DNA from: Akkermansia sp. | GTDB taxonomy: Bacteria; Verrucomicrobiota; Verrucomicrobiia; Verrucomicrobiales; Akkermansiaceae | DNA length: 51,222 nt | Assembly: GCA_017409465.1 (NCBI GenBank) | Contig: JAFQSQ010000013.1 | Span: forward strand, 1 to 51,222 | Direction: 5' to 3' | Part shown: positions 40,358 through 47,972 of the stretch, in pieces | Position numbering within the stretch: position 1 is the first letter of the stretch | Layout: the number at the start of each line of letters is the position of its first letter | Made by a program: the position numbers and the translations under genes | Notes under the pieces: generated by a model | Database searches by the model: none | What the model was told of the DNA's origin: nothing | The model's input: the letters and a program-made list of their open reading frames with translations, nothing else

Positions 40358-41602
40358 TTAGCGGTCGCATTCGCCCTGCACGAAGTCGAAGGAGCCCAGA
40401 ATGGCAGGGACGTCACTGACCAGGTGACCCGGCAGCAGCTCCGGCAGGATGGAAAGGGTGCAGTAGGAGGGGCTGCGCATCTTCAGGCGGTTGGCAATAC
40501 CGCCGCCCTTGGAATCCAGGAAGAAGCCCAGCTCGCCCTTGGGGTTTTCGGCGGCAAAGTAGACCTGCCCGACTGGGGCGTTCACGCACTCTGTGCTGAC
40601 CATGAACTGGCGGATGAGTTCCTCCATGCCCTCCATGGCGGCCTGTTTGTTGGGCAGGATGCCCTTGTCGTTCTGCACCCAGATGGGACCGCCGGGCATC
40701 TTGGCCAGTACCTGGCGGATGATGCGGACGGACTGGCGGATTTCTTCCATGCGCACCTGGAAGCGGGCGTAGCAGTCGCCTTCCTCTGCCACGGGGATGT
40801 CGAATTCGTACTGCTCGTAGCCCAGATAGGGGTTGGTCTTGCGCAGGTCGCGCTGGATGCCGCTGGCGCGCAGGTTGTTGCCGGTCATGCCGTTCTGCAG
40901 GGCCATCTCCTTGGTGATGACACCCACGCCGACAAGACGGTCGATGAATACCTTGTTGTGCAGCAGCAGCTTTTCCATCTCATCCACGGTGCGCAGGGCG
41001 CTGTCGCAGAAAGCAAGAATCTGTTTCTCGATTCCCTTCGGTAAATCGCGGGTCATGCCGCCGATGCGGGTGTAACTGGAGGTGAAGCGGGCACCGCAAA
41101 TCTGCTCGTAGATGTTGTGGACGCGCTCCTTCTCCTCGAATGCATACAGGAAGGCGGTCATGGCACCGGTGTCCATGGCATACACGCCCGTGCCCAGGAA
41201 GCAGGAGGAGATGCGGGAAAGCTCGCAGCACAACACGCGGATGGCCTGGCCGCGCTCCGGCAGCTCCCAGCCCATCAGCTTCTCCACCGCGCAGGCATAG
41301 GCGATGTTGTTGCTCATCGGAGCCAGATAGTCCATGCGGTCCGTGTAGGTCACAAACTGGTTGTAGTGGCAGTTCTCGGCAATCTTTTCCATGCCGCGGT
41401 GCAGGTAGCCTATCACGGGATCGCAGGATACAATCTCCTCACCGTCAATCACCAGCTTGAGACGCAGTACACCGTGTGTGGCCGGGTGGGAGGGCCCCAT
41501 GTTCAGGGTTACCAGCTCGCCCTGGTCCTCGGCGTCGTTTTTCAGGTAGTCTGCTGTTGCCGCAGACGTATCAGGCACTTGTAAAATCTTTGTTGTTTTC
41601 AT
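40358..41602 (-). CDS. nuoD: NADH-quinone oxidoreductase subunit D, first gene of the operon here
   Basis: 414 aa, not fused to NuoC. The 49-kDa quinone-site subunit, recognised by NMGPSHPATHGVLRL (quinone-binding His), CDPVIGYLHRGMEKIAE, YTDRMDYLAPM and RLKMRSPSY, and the C-terminal DFVQGECDR. nuoA, nuoB and nuoC, which normally precede it, are absent: upstream is a 260-base gap and then a divergent unrelated gene. The ATG at 41602 is preceded by no Shine-Dalgarno. Confidence 0.97.
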   Translation of the reverse strand: MKTTKILQVPDTSAATADYLKNDAEDQGELVTLNMGPSHPATHGVLRLKLVIDGEEIVSCDPVIGYLHRGMEKIAENCHYNQFVTYTDRMDYLAPMSNNIAYACAVEKLMGWELPERGQAIRVLCCELSRISSCFLGTGVYAMDTGAMTAFLYAFEEKERVHNIYEQICGARFTSSYTRIGGMTRDLPKGIEKQILAFCDSALRTVDEMEKLLLHNKVFIDRLVGVGVITKEMALQNGMTGNNLRASGIQRDLRKTNPYLGYEQYEFDIPVAEEGDCYARFQVRMEEIRQSVRIIRQVLAKMPGGPIWVQNDKGILPNKQAAMEGMEELIRQFMVSTECVNAPVGQVYFAAENPKGELGFFLDSKGGGIANRLKMRSPSYCTLSILPELLPGHLVSDVPAILGSFDFVQGECDR

Positions 41603-41646
41603 AACCGGTTAAATACAGGGCCACCTCCGGCCACTATCGTGCGGAG

Positions 41647-41677
41647 ATATTAAACACCTTTCACTTGTAAAGTTCAA
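41647..41677 (-). promoter_or_regulatory. Candidate promoter of the nuo operon
   Basis: On the minus strand TTGAAC (41672-41677), 19-base spacer, TAATAT (41647-41652), about 45 bases before nuoD. The spacer is long, so confidence is modest. The surrounding 41603-41828 is A/T-rich and otherwise featureless. Confidence 0.4.
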
Positions 41678-41828
41678 GCCTAAAGTGCTGCCCGGCAGCG
41701 GAAAATCAATCCTCTTTTAATCACTTCTATAGTTAGTCAAATCAAACTTTTAGAATAATTCAAAAGATTAATTGGGGGCAGCCATTCATGTGGTGACATT
41801 TTTAGGTGCAGTAAGCCACGATTGCCGC

Positions 41829-41857
41829 TTGCAGGGAGACGGAGCAGGGGGTATGAT
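41829..41857 (+). promoter_or_regulatory. Promoter of the 41864 gene, leaderless geometry
   Basis: TTGCAG (41829-41834), 17-base spacer, TATGAT (41852-41857), then exactly 6 bases to the ATG. Confidence 0.65.
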
Positions 41858-41863
41858 GGTGGC

Positions 41864-42328
41864 ATGAGCTCAAAGGTAACGGCAGAACAGTTGGATAGGG
41901 TGCGTGTCTGGGCGGCTGAGGGAATCGACCTCAACGGCATCCAGAAGAAGCTGGTGACGGAGTGCGGCGTGCACCTTACCTACATGGATGTCCGTTTCCT
42001 GCTGTTGGATAACGGGATTGAAATTGCCTCCGCAGCTCCCGCACAGAAAAAGGAGACTCCGAAAGCCTCTGAGCCGGCTCCTGAGCCGCAGCAGCTCGCA
42101 GCTCCCGCGCCGGGTGCCGCTCCCGGCAAGCCGAAAGTGACGTTGGATGACCTGCAATTACCCGGCGCGCTGATATCCGGCAAGGTGGATTTCCCCTCCG
42201 GCACACACGGAGCATGGATGATTGACCAGATGGGGCGTTTTGCCTGGAATGACCTGAGCGGCACTCCCACACAGGAAGAGCTGCAGGCCTTCCAGTTCGA
42301 GCTCACGCAGTTGCTCAGCCGCGGGTAA
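41864..42328 (+). CDS. Conserved-looking protein with N-terminal HTH-like region
   Basis: 154 aa. Residues about 5-50 (VRVWAAEGIDLNGIQKKL then CGVHLTYMDVRFLL) look like a helix-turn-helix of the resolvase-like type. A Pro/Ala/Glu linker of about 40 residues follows, then a small C-terminal domain (VTLDDLQLPGALISGKVDF...QMGRFAWNDLSG). It is cytoplasmic. A DNA-binding role is possible, not shown. The longer upstream frame is rejected because the ATG at 41864 stands 6 bases after a good -10. Confidence 0.7.
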   Translation: MSSKVTAEQLDRVRVWAAEGIDLNGIQKKLVTECGVHLTYMDVRFLLLDNGIEIASAAPAQKKETPKASEPAPEPQQLAAPAPGAAPGKPKVTLDDLQLPGALISGKVDFPSGTHGAWMIDQMGRFAWNDLSGTPTQEELQAFQFELTQLLSRG

Positions 42329-42365
42329 TGCCCGCCATGCTCTCCGCCTGAGATACTAAAAGCGC

Positions 42366-42394
42366 TTGCCACAGAGTGGAAAGGGTGATATATT
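42366..42394 (+). promoter_or_regulatory. Promoter of the small membrane protein cluster
   Basis: TTGCCA (42366-42371), 17-base spacer, TATATT (42389-42394), 14 bases before the ATG at 42409. Confidence 0.7.
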
Positions 42395-42408
42395 TCCTGT
42401 ATCACGCT

Positions 42409-42555
42409 ATGAAACGGTTACCTCTTTCCATCATTTTTGCTGCATTCCTCATCAGCGGTTCTCTCTGCCTGGGGGAGCGGGACCAGTTGGTTGGGTTGAT
42501 TATGTATGCGGCGGCAGCCGCAGTGCTGTTCCTGTACTCCTGCTGCCGAAAATAA
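42409..42555 (+). CDS. 48-aa small membrane protein
   Basis: The product starts MKRLPLSIIFAAFLISGSLC and ends AAVLFLYSCCRK, with two hydrophobic stretches around the loop LGERDQLVG. The first could be a signal anchor. Support comes from the good promoter at 42366, 14 bases before the ATG, and from the next gene following 35 bases downstream. No family is recognised. Confidence 0.5.
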   Translation: MKRLPLSIIFAAFLISGSLCLGERDQLVGLIMYAAAAAVLFLYSCCRK

Positions 42556-42590
42556 ATGGTTCGCCCACGCATGCAATCGGAAGTTGACCT

Positions 42591-42980
42591 ATGGATGCAG
42601 ATTTGTCTGTAACGCCGCAGAAAATGCCGCTGTTCTTCATCATAGTAGGAACTCTGCTCTGCCTGTTCCTGCTCGGTCAGGATGCCCTCCTGCAATTCGT
42701 CAATGTGCATGAATCCTGCAGCCATGAATCTGTTGTTATGGCGCGAAAAATGGCGTTGAACTGTGATTTTGCCGGATCTGCCGTCTTTTTATGCGGGATT
42801 ATTTTCCCGCGCAGAAGTCACGTCCTGCTGCTGATAAGCGGGATTTTGTTCAGTGTCTCCCTGAGCTATCTTTTTATGGGTATTTGCGGACATGAGAGCT
42901 ACGGCAACTATCCGATTCTCCGGCTTGGAGCTGCCATCCTCTGGTGGATCTTGAGTCTTGTATATATTGTCGCAAGATGA
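42591..42980 (+). CDS. Small four-helix membrane protein of unknown function
   Basis: 129 aa. Hydrophobic segments: PLFFIIVGTLLCLFLLG, FAGSAVFLCGIIF, HVLLLISGILFSVSLSYLFM and LGAAILWWILSLVYIV. A Cys/His loop between the first two helices (HESCSHESVV) and GICGHESYGN between the last two might bind metal, though this is speculative. It lies between a small membrane protein and a lipoprotein, all read in the same direction. Confidence 0.6.
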   Translation: MDADLSVTPQKMPLFFIIVGTLLCLFLLGQDALLQFVNVHESCSHESVVMARKMALNCDFAGSAVFLCGIIFPRRSHVLLLISGILFSVSLSYLFMGICGHESYGNYPILRLGAAILWWILSLVYIVAR

Positions 42981-42990
42981 CGTATAGCTT

Positions 42991-43275
42991 ATGTATCAGC
43001 ATATAATCAACATTTTTATCCTGTTGCCTGTTGCTTTCTGCTGCGGGTGTGTATCCCACCCCGCCCCGGTGCTGCCTCAGGACTGTAAGATGCCGGCGGC
43101 GCATGCACTCCGGCTGAAAGAATCAGCCGCTGTGCATGTCTGCCGCACGGCGGATGATGGGATTGCCTATCTGGTCAATGGCTATATCGTTTGCCGCTCC
43201 ACCCAGGAGGTCAGGGAAGTGCTTGTTTGCACAGAACCCGTGGCGGTGCATGTTACCAATCTCTCCCGGATGTAG
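42991..43275 (+). CDS. Small predicted lipoprotein
   Basis: 94 aa. The start MYQHIINIFILLPVAFCCGC carries a lipobox-like VAFC/AFCCGC ending a hydrophobic segment, so lipidation on one of the first Cys residues is likely. The mature part is short, with Cys residues at HVCRT, IVCRS and LVCTE that could form disulfides. It starts 10 bases after the previous gene. No family recognised. The 218 bases to the next (converging) gene show only a weak GCTGCC/GGCAGC hairpin near 43428-43453. Confidence 0.6.
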   Translation: MYQHIINIFILLPVAFCCGCVSHPAPVLPQDCKMPAAHALRLKESAAVHVCRTADDGIAYLVNGYIVCRSTQEVREVLVCTEPVAVHVTNLSRM

Positions 43276-43493
43276 CATACGGAGTGAGACGATGCGCTGC
43301 GCCGCAGACCGTCCGGATGCCCGGCAGGCGTTGGATGCGTATGATCACCGGTGCCTTACCCGCTCCACAGGCAAATGCTGTGAAGGGAATTCCTTTTACG
43401 TCGGGTGTTCGGGTGAGGGAGCAAAAACGCTGCCTCCCATCACAGGTGGCAGCGGTGAAGCTATCTACTTCTTCCGGAAATTTTATGCATGCA

Positions 43494-44477
43494 CTATTCT
43501 GTAAAGCAGCCTCCTTGGCGGATGTCGAAGCTGATGCTGTTCCCGGTTTTGAAGCTGGTGACGGTGAAGGTGTTTCCGCGCAGCCGGGGTTCGGAGAAGT
43601 CTGTGCGGGAGGAGTAGCGGATGGTGCTGAGTTTGCGGAAATCTTCTCCGGAGTCGGCTAATTGATAGCATTCTGCCTCATAATACAGGGTACCCGCGGC
43701 ATCTGCAAAGACCAGTACAACGGTGTTGCCCTGTTGGAGTTGGTAGGCACGCCAGCAGGGGTAGGGCTCCCGCTCTGATTGCCTTTTTTCGGCGTATTGC
43801 ATCAGTTTCTGAAAGGCGGCATGGTTGTATTCTTTGGCTCCCGTGAAGAAGTCCCACGCGGTAGTGAGCGGTGCAAGCGCCAGGCTGTAGGCGAGGTCTG
43901 CTGTACACAGGGCAACGGTTCCGATGGCATCGATACCATACAGCGGTACTGCTGCGATTCTTTTCCAGGCGGCGGGCGGAGCGTTGGTTGGTTCCGGAAG
44001 CGGCATTCCCGGGACAGGGGCAGGGAATTCAGCCCAGGGGCGTACCCACCAGTCGTCACGGAGTGGTTCAAATCCCCACTTGTCTGCTTTTGTAAGGCGT
44101 GCAGTGGAGGTGTTGAACTCATTCCCCGGTATGGTGAGGATTTGGTCTGCCGCATCGGGGGTGGAGCGATTGTGGGAGTAGTAGTAGAGGCGGCTTGTTC
44201 CCGGGTGCAGGTGATAGCGGGCTGAGTTGTTACTGAGTTTCCATGCGCACTTTCCGCGGCGGATGATGCCTTCTCCTTTGTCTGTGGCGAAGAGAAGGGT
44301 GATGGGGTGCCAGCTACGGTCTTTGTATTCGTATTGTTCCTTGGGGCGTTCGTTGGCGCAGATGATTACGGTTTTATCACGGTGCAGCAAGGTGTCTGCC
44401 AGATGCAGGGAAGGGGGACACCAGCTGCATGCCGGCAGCAGGAGAAGCAGACATGCCGAGAGAAAATGTTGTTTCAT
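43494..44477 (-). CDS. Predicted lipoprotein of unknown function
   Basis: 327 aa. The start MKQHFLSACLLLLLPACSWC has a clear lipobox (LPAC). The middle contains AAVPLYGIDAIGTVALCTADLAYSLALAPLTTAWDFF, resembling the YceK/YidQ-type small lipoprotein pattern (P.Y.G...D......P.....D), here embedded in a longer protein. Beta-rich regions flank it. The ATG follows a TAATAT -10 by 6 bases. Function unknown; outer-membrane association is likely. Confidence 0.7.
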   Translation of the reverse strand: MKQHFLSACLLLLLPACSWCPPSLHLADTLLHRDKTVIICANERPKEQYEYKDRSWHPITLLFATDKGEGIIRRGKCAWKLSNNSARYHLHPGTSRLYYYSHNRSTPDAADQILTIPGNEFNTSTARLTKADKWGFEPLRDDWWVRPWAEFPAPVPGMPLPEPTNAPPAAWKRIAAVPLYGIDAIGTVALCTADLAYSLALAPLTTAWDFFTGAKEYNHAAFQKLMQYAEKRQSEREPYPCWRAYQLQQGNTVVLVFADAAGTLYYEAECYQLADSGEDFRKLSTIRYSSRTDFSEPRLRGNTFTVTSFKTGNSISFDIRQGGCFTE

Positions 44478-44483
44478 ACACCC

Positions 44484-44489
44484 ATATTA
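44484..44489 (-). promoter_or_regulatory. -10 element of the 44477 lipoprotein gene, leaderless geometry
   Basis: TAATAT on the minus strand ends exactly 6 bases before the ATG. A -35 is weak (TTTACG about 20 bases further upstream). Confidence 0.45.
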
Positions 44490-44532
44490 ATCCATATTCA
44501 GCGGCAATCCGTAAATAATTTTTGAGCTTGAG

Positions 44533-44565
44533 AAAAAAATGCCTGCATTCGTGAAGAATGCAGGC
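44533..44565 (-). terminator. Terminator of the TIGR04073-like gene
   Basis: GCCTGCATTC (44541-44550) and GAATGCAGGC (44556-44565) form a perfect 10-bp stem followed by T7 on the minus strand. Confidence 0.93.
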
Positions 44566-44596
44566 AGTGAAAGAATCTGAGAGAGGAGACCCGGGA

Positions 44597-45025
44597 TCAG
44601 TCGTTGAGACGGACGTACTCGTACTTCGTCTCCATGCCGAGTTCGGCGGGGAATTCGGTGAAGCCGGACCAGGTGTTGAACTCCTTGAGACCACTGCGAC
44701 CGCAGCTGCCCTGGTAGGGAGGACGGTACGTGCACTTGTAGGTGGGAGCCCAGAAGGTCACCAGTTCATAGAAGCCATAGCCCATGCGGGTGAAGGTGCG
44801 GGCGACGCCATCAACTACACCCACGGTGAAACCGGCATTGTTGCCTTCGCGGTTGTTCCAGCGAATGACAGTGTTGGGAAGTTCGTCAACGGCAAAGAGG
44901 ATGTTGCTCAGGGCGCGACCGAGCTTGCGAGTAGCCGTGTACTCGGAAGCAGGCGGTGCCTGGATGTCGGCATACGCCGTACCGGCGACAGCCAGGAGAA
45001 TCGTAGAAAGGAGTAAGCGCTTCAT
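44597..45025 (-). CDS. Exosortase-associated protein, TIGR04073-like
   Basis: 142 aa from ATG 45025, which gives a signal peptide (MKRLLLSTILLAVAGTAYA). The mature core RKLGRALSNILFAVDELPNT...VGVVDGVARTFTRMGYGFYELVTFWAP matches the TIGR04073 pattern of a KLGRG..N...G..E.P start and a G..KG......G.YE..TF end. Members co-occur with PEP-CTERM/exosortase systems in Verrucomicrobiota and relatives; no exosortase is in this window. The role is unknown. It has its own promoter and terminator. Confidence 0.78.
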   Translation of the reverse strand: MKRLLLSTILLAVAGTAYADIQAPPASEYTATRKLGRALSNILFAVDELPNTVIRWNNREGNNAGFTVGVVDGVARTFTRMGYGFYELVTFWAPTYKCTYRPPYQGSCGRSGLKEFNTWSGFTEFPAELGMETKYEYVRLND

Positions 45026-45035
45026 GACAGAATCA

Positions 45036-45064
45036 GGAATACCATATTGTGCAAGTTCATGCAA
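45036..45064 (-). promoter_or_regulatory. Candidate promoter of the TIGR04073-like gene
   Basis: TTGCAT (45059-45064), 17-base spacer, TATTCC (45036-45041) on the minus strand, 10 bases before the ATG. Confidence 0.45.
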
Positions 45065-45103
45065 GCGAAAATTGAAGATTTTGCACGAAAAATGGCAATT
45101 TTT

Positions 45104-46351
45104 TTATGAAATGAGGTCGGAAAGGTTCATCTGCGTCTCTCCATCGGTCAGATAGCACCCCGGATCAGAGCCGTACCAGTGGCCGTTGGCAAAAGCGGCC
45201 CGTGTGCGGAAACCACCGCCGCAGAGCCGGAAGTGTTTGCACGTGGCGCAGCGGCCGGAGAGTTTCCGCTGCCGTTCTTCCGGGGCGTCACTGCCGCGCA
45301 ATTCATTGAGCTGAGCAGCGGAGGGTTCGGTCGACGCCTCCCAGACGTCGGAGAATTTCTGCGTTTTGACATTGCCGAGGGTGACGCTCTGCCAGAACTG
45401 GTCAGGGTGGATGTTGCCCTGAGTGTCGATATTGGCGATGCCTCTGCCGGAGCTGTTGGCGCCGCCTCCGTTCCAGGTCAGGAGACGTAGGGTCTGGGCT
45501 GCCAGCGGATTCCCCTCGCGCAGCTGCCGCAGCAGCAGGTAGATGCCGTCGGCCGGCTGAGTCACCGTCAGCAGCTCGCGGGTCTGCCCGCTCTTGTGCC
45601 AGGCTTCGGCACGGTCGATCAGCATGTCCATGGCCGCGCGGGCTTCTTCCGGCTTCAGACTGGCGACATCCACGCCGCGCCCGGTGGGGACGAGGTGGTA
45701 GAAGCAGACGCGCTGGATACCCTCTTGCTCGATGAACCCGAGAATCTGCTCCATGCACTGCACGTTGTTGCGGGTGAGGGTGAGGCGCAGCCCGGTTTTC
45801 TGCCCGACCTCCTCGCAGAGGCGGAAGCCGCGAATGGCTCCTTCAAAAGCACCCTGTACGCCGCGGAACTTGTCGTGTACAGCGCCGATACCATCCAGAG
45901 AGATACCTACGTAGGCCACGCCGAGCTTCTTGAAGAGCCCGGCCAGCTCCGGGGTGATGCGAGTGCCGTTGGTGGAGATGGTGACCTTGAGCCCACGCCC
46001 GGTGGCGCGCTCCAGCAGCTGCGGCAGCTGCGGGTGCAGCAGGGGCTCACCGCCGGAGAGGAGCAGGGCGTTCACCTTGTAATCGGCCAGGTCATCAATC
46101 ACGGCGCAGCACTGCTCCCAGCTCAGCTCACCCGGGTAGCGTTCGGCGTGTGAGTCAGCATAGCAGTGGATGCAGCGCAGGTTGCAGGTGCGGGTGATAT
46201 TCCACACGACGATGGGTTTGCGCGTGCGCGAAGAGGCGGGGGTGCAGGCCGCGGTGCTGGCGTGGGGATGGGCACTTCCGTCTCCCTGGCCGTAGCGGAT
46301 GTGGTCAGCCGGCTGGGAGGCTCCGGTCTGCAGTTTGGTGATGTTGATCAT
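45104..46351 (-). CDS. ahbC: Radical SAM/SPASM protein, AhbC/NirJ type
   Basis: 415 aa. Radical SAM ligands C-x3-C-x2-C at 56-63 (TCNLRCIHC), GGEP at about 101, and a C-terminal SPASM cluster region with GRCATCKHFRLCGG and the later DPGCYLTD. The start (MINITKL...RYG), the SLDG segment, FYHLVPTGRG and HPDQFWQSVTLGNV fit 12,18-didecarboxysiroheme deacetylase (AhbC) and the related NirJ of heme d1 synthesis. It removes acetate side chains from a siroheme-derived tetrapyrrole. It overlaps the upstream radical SAM gene by 4 bases (ATGA), so the two are translationally coupled. Confidence 0.75.
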   Translation of the reverse strand: MINITKLQTGASQPADHIRYGQGDGSAHPHASTAACTPASSRTRKPIVVWNITRTCNLRCIHCYADSHAERYPGELSWEQCCAVIDDLADYKVNALLLSGGEPLLHPQLPQLLERATGRGLKVTISTNGTRITPELAGLFKKLGVAYVGISLDGIGAVHDKFRGVQGAFEGAIRGFRLCEEVGQKTGLRLTLTRNNVQCMEQILGFIEQEGIQRVCFYHLVPTGRGVDVASLKPEEARAAMDMLIDRAEAWHKSGQTRELLTVTQPADGIYLLLRQLREGNPLAAQTLRLLTWNGGGANSSGRGIANIDTQGNIHPDQFWQSVTLGNVKTQKFSDVWEASTEPSAAQLNELRGSDAPEERQRKLSGRCATCKHFRLCGGGFRTRAAFANGHWYGSDPGCYLTDGETQMNLSDLIS

Positions 46352-47397
46352 GGTTGTGCTGAGCCGCGCAGGGCGGCGGGTATATAATTACAGAGAGGTT
46401 CGGGGCCGAACATGTCGCCGCAGGTGCCGTATGCGCGGGCTCGGGAGCCGCCGCAGACCCGGCGGTATTCGCAGCGTCCGCACTTGCCGCCCAGGGCATC
46501 GTCATCCCTCAGTCGGGTGAAGATGGGGTGGGTGCGGTATACCGTGGCCAAATCATCCGTGCGGACGTTGCCGGCGGTGATGGGCAGGAATCCGCTGGGC
46601 TGTATCTCACCGATGTGGGAGATGAACACCACGCCTTTGCCGTCGCGAGTGGGTACCATGTGGCGGGGGGCGGTTGCGCCGGGCTGTCGTGCGGCCTGCA
46701 TGAGAGCGCGGCGGTAGTGGTGGCCCTCTGTGGTCTTGATGGCGAAGGGGAGCTCCCCGCGCAGGGCGATGAGCTGCTGCCAGAGCGCCTCCAGTTCCTC
46801 AGCTGTGGGCAGATCATCTGCCGTGGCGCGTCCTGTCGGTACCAGCAGGAATACACTCCATACATCCGGTTCAATCTGCTTCATCAGGTCGATGAATGCC
46901 GGTACTTCCGGTATCGTACTGTGAGCGATGGTTGTGTTGATTTGCAGCTGGATACCGGCCTCTTTGGCCATGCGGGCGGCTTGCAGGGTGCGCTCAAAGG
47001 TATGGGGTACCCGGCGGAACGCATCGTGGCTTTGCTGCGTGGCGCCGTCCAGGCTCAGGCTCATACTCACGACTCCGGCTTCGCGCAGACGCCGAAAATC
47101 CGTGTTGAGCAGGCGGGGGGTAGCCGCCGGACTGAGTGCCACGCGCAGCCCTGCCTCGGAGGCTCGCCGGATGATATCAAAGATGTCGCGGCGCATCATC
47201 GGGTCGCCGCCGGTCAGTACCACCATGGGCGGGGCGAGAGCTGCTATCTTATCCGTCAGTGCCATGGCTTCCTCATGATTCAGCTCCAGGGGGTGAGCCT
47301 TTGGTTGGGCGATGGCGCGGCAGTGGCGGCAGGCCAGCGCGCACGCACGCGTTACCTCCCAGAAGAGGATGAACGGGCGCTCGGCAAAATCACACAT
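46348..47397 (-). CDS. Radical SAM/SPASM protein, TIGR04053/AhbD-like
   Basis: 349 aa from ATG 47397. Ligands C19-x3-C23-x2-C26 (ACALACRHC), GGDP, SLDG, FLLVPTGRA, KTTEGHHYRR, FISHIGEIQPSGFLP and the SPASM motif GKCGRCEYRRVCGG. The KTTEGHHYRR element is typical of TIGR04053; overall layout is also that of heme synthase AhbD. Together with the following ahbC-like gene it may finish heme from siroheme, but this is inference: the fit to AhbD itself is weaker. A leaderless GTG start at 47421 (6 bases after the -10) is an alternative. Confidence 0.75.
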   Translation of the reverse strand: MCDFAERPFILFWEVTRACALACRHCRAIAQPKAHPLELNHEEAMALTDKIAALAPPMVVLTGGDPMMRRDIFDIIRRASEAGLRVALSPAATPRLLNTDFRRLREAGVVSMSLSLDGATQQSHDAFRRVPHTFERTLQAARMAKEAGIQLQINTTIAHSTIPEVPAFIDLMKQIEPDVWSVFLLVPTGRATADDLPTAEELEALWQQLIALRGELPFAIKTTEGHHYRRALMQAARQPGATAPRHMVPTRDGKGVVFISHIGEIQPSGFLPITAGNVRTDDLATVYRTHPIFTRLRDDDALGGKCGRCEYRRVCGGSRARAYGTCGDMFGPEPLCNYIPAALRGSAQP

Positions 47398-47427
47398 CGG
47401 GGGATGGTTCGCAGCAGACACGCGCGC

Positions 47428-47456
47428 ATTGTACACGCTCGTGCCCGCCTTGGCAA
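47428..47456 (-). promoter_or_regulatory. Promoter of the radical SAM operon
   Basis: On the minus strand TTGCCA (47451-47456), 17-base spacer, TACAAT (47428-47433). Exactly 6 bases later is an in-frame GTG (47421); the preferred ATG is 24 bases further on. Confidence 0.7.
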
Positions 47457-47591
47457 GTCTCTTGTGTGTTTGCTGTATGGAAGCTCCCCCTCTGTTGCGT
47501 TATCCGGCGCAATGGAATGGGCAAGGGAGGGGCTCAAGCGCCTGAACGAGCGAGAAAACGGTGAAAAAATGAAAATTGCGCGACAAAAAAC

Positions 47592-47620
47592 TTGACAGGC
47601 GCAGCTGTTTGGTGTATCTT
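47592..47620 (+). promoter_or_regulatory. Promoter of rpsU
   Basis: TTGACA (47592-47597), 17-base spacer, TATCTT (47615-47620). The leader is about 39 nt, A/C-rich and without Shine-Dalgarno. Confidence 0.75.
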
Positions 47621-47665
47621 GCCTGCCCGTTCCCGAACAAAATACTAACAACACATCATTTTATC

Positions 47666-47902
47666 ATGCGTTCCGTCACTGTACGTAAAGGAGAACCGAT
47701 CGATCGCGCCCTCAAGCGCCTCAAGACTAAGCTCGACACCGAGGGTATCCTCGAGGAGATGCGCCGCCGTCGCGCTTTCGAGAGCCCCATGGATGAGAAG
47801 CGTCGCAAGGCTCGTTCCGCCAACAAGCGCAACAAGGTCAAGTGGCACTTCACCAACAAGGAGGAGATTCCGGCTGCTGCCGTGACTCCCGCTGAGGCCT
47901 GA
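47666..47902 (+). CDS. rpsU: 30S ribosomal protein S21
   Basis: 78 aa. The start MRSVTVRKGEPIDRALKRLK and the basic helix RRRRAFESPMDEKRRKARSA are typical of bS21. A short C-terminal tail (EEIPAAAVTPAEA) extends beyond the usual ~70 aa. S21 sits near the anti-Shine-Dalgarno end of 16S rRNA. In Bacteroidota bS21 is implicated in hiding that end, which makes its presence relevant to the lack of Shine-Dalgarno sites in this window. Monocistronic. Confidence 0.95.
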   Translation: MRSVTVRKGEPIDRALKRLKTKLDTEGILEEMRRRRAFESPMDEKRRKARSANKRNKVKWHFTNKEEIPAAAVTPAEA

Positions 47903-47931
47903 ATCTGAATGTTCGGGAATTTTTCTGAAAG

Positions 47932-47958
47932 GGGCAGGTGAGTTTCACCTGCCCTTTT
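47932..47958 (+). terminator. Terminator of rpsU
   Basis: GGGCAGGTGA (47932-47941) pairs with TCACCTGCCC (47945-47954), then TTTT. Confidence 0.93.
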
Positions 47959-47972
47959 CGTTGTATCGCGAT

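Noticed and set aside
45104..47397. Peptide-modifying (RiPP) radical SAM cassette
   Set aside because: SPASM proteins often modify peptides, but no small precursor ORF or transporter lies nearby, and the motifs fit the AhbC/AhbD tetrapyrrole group better.
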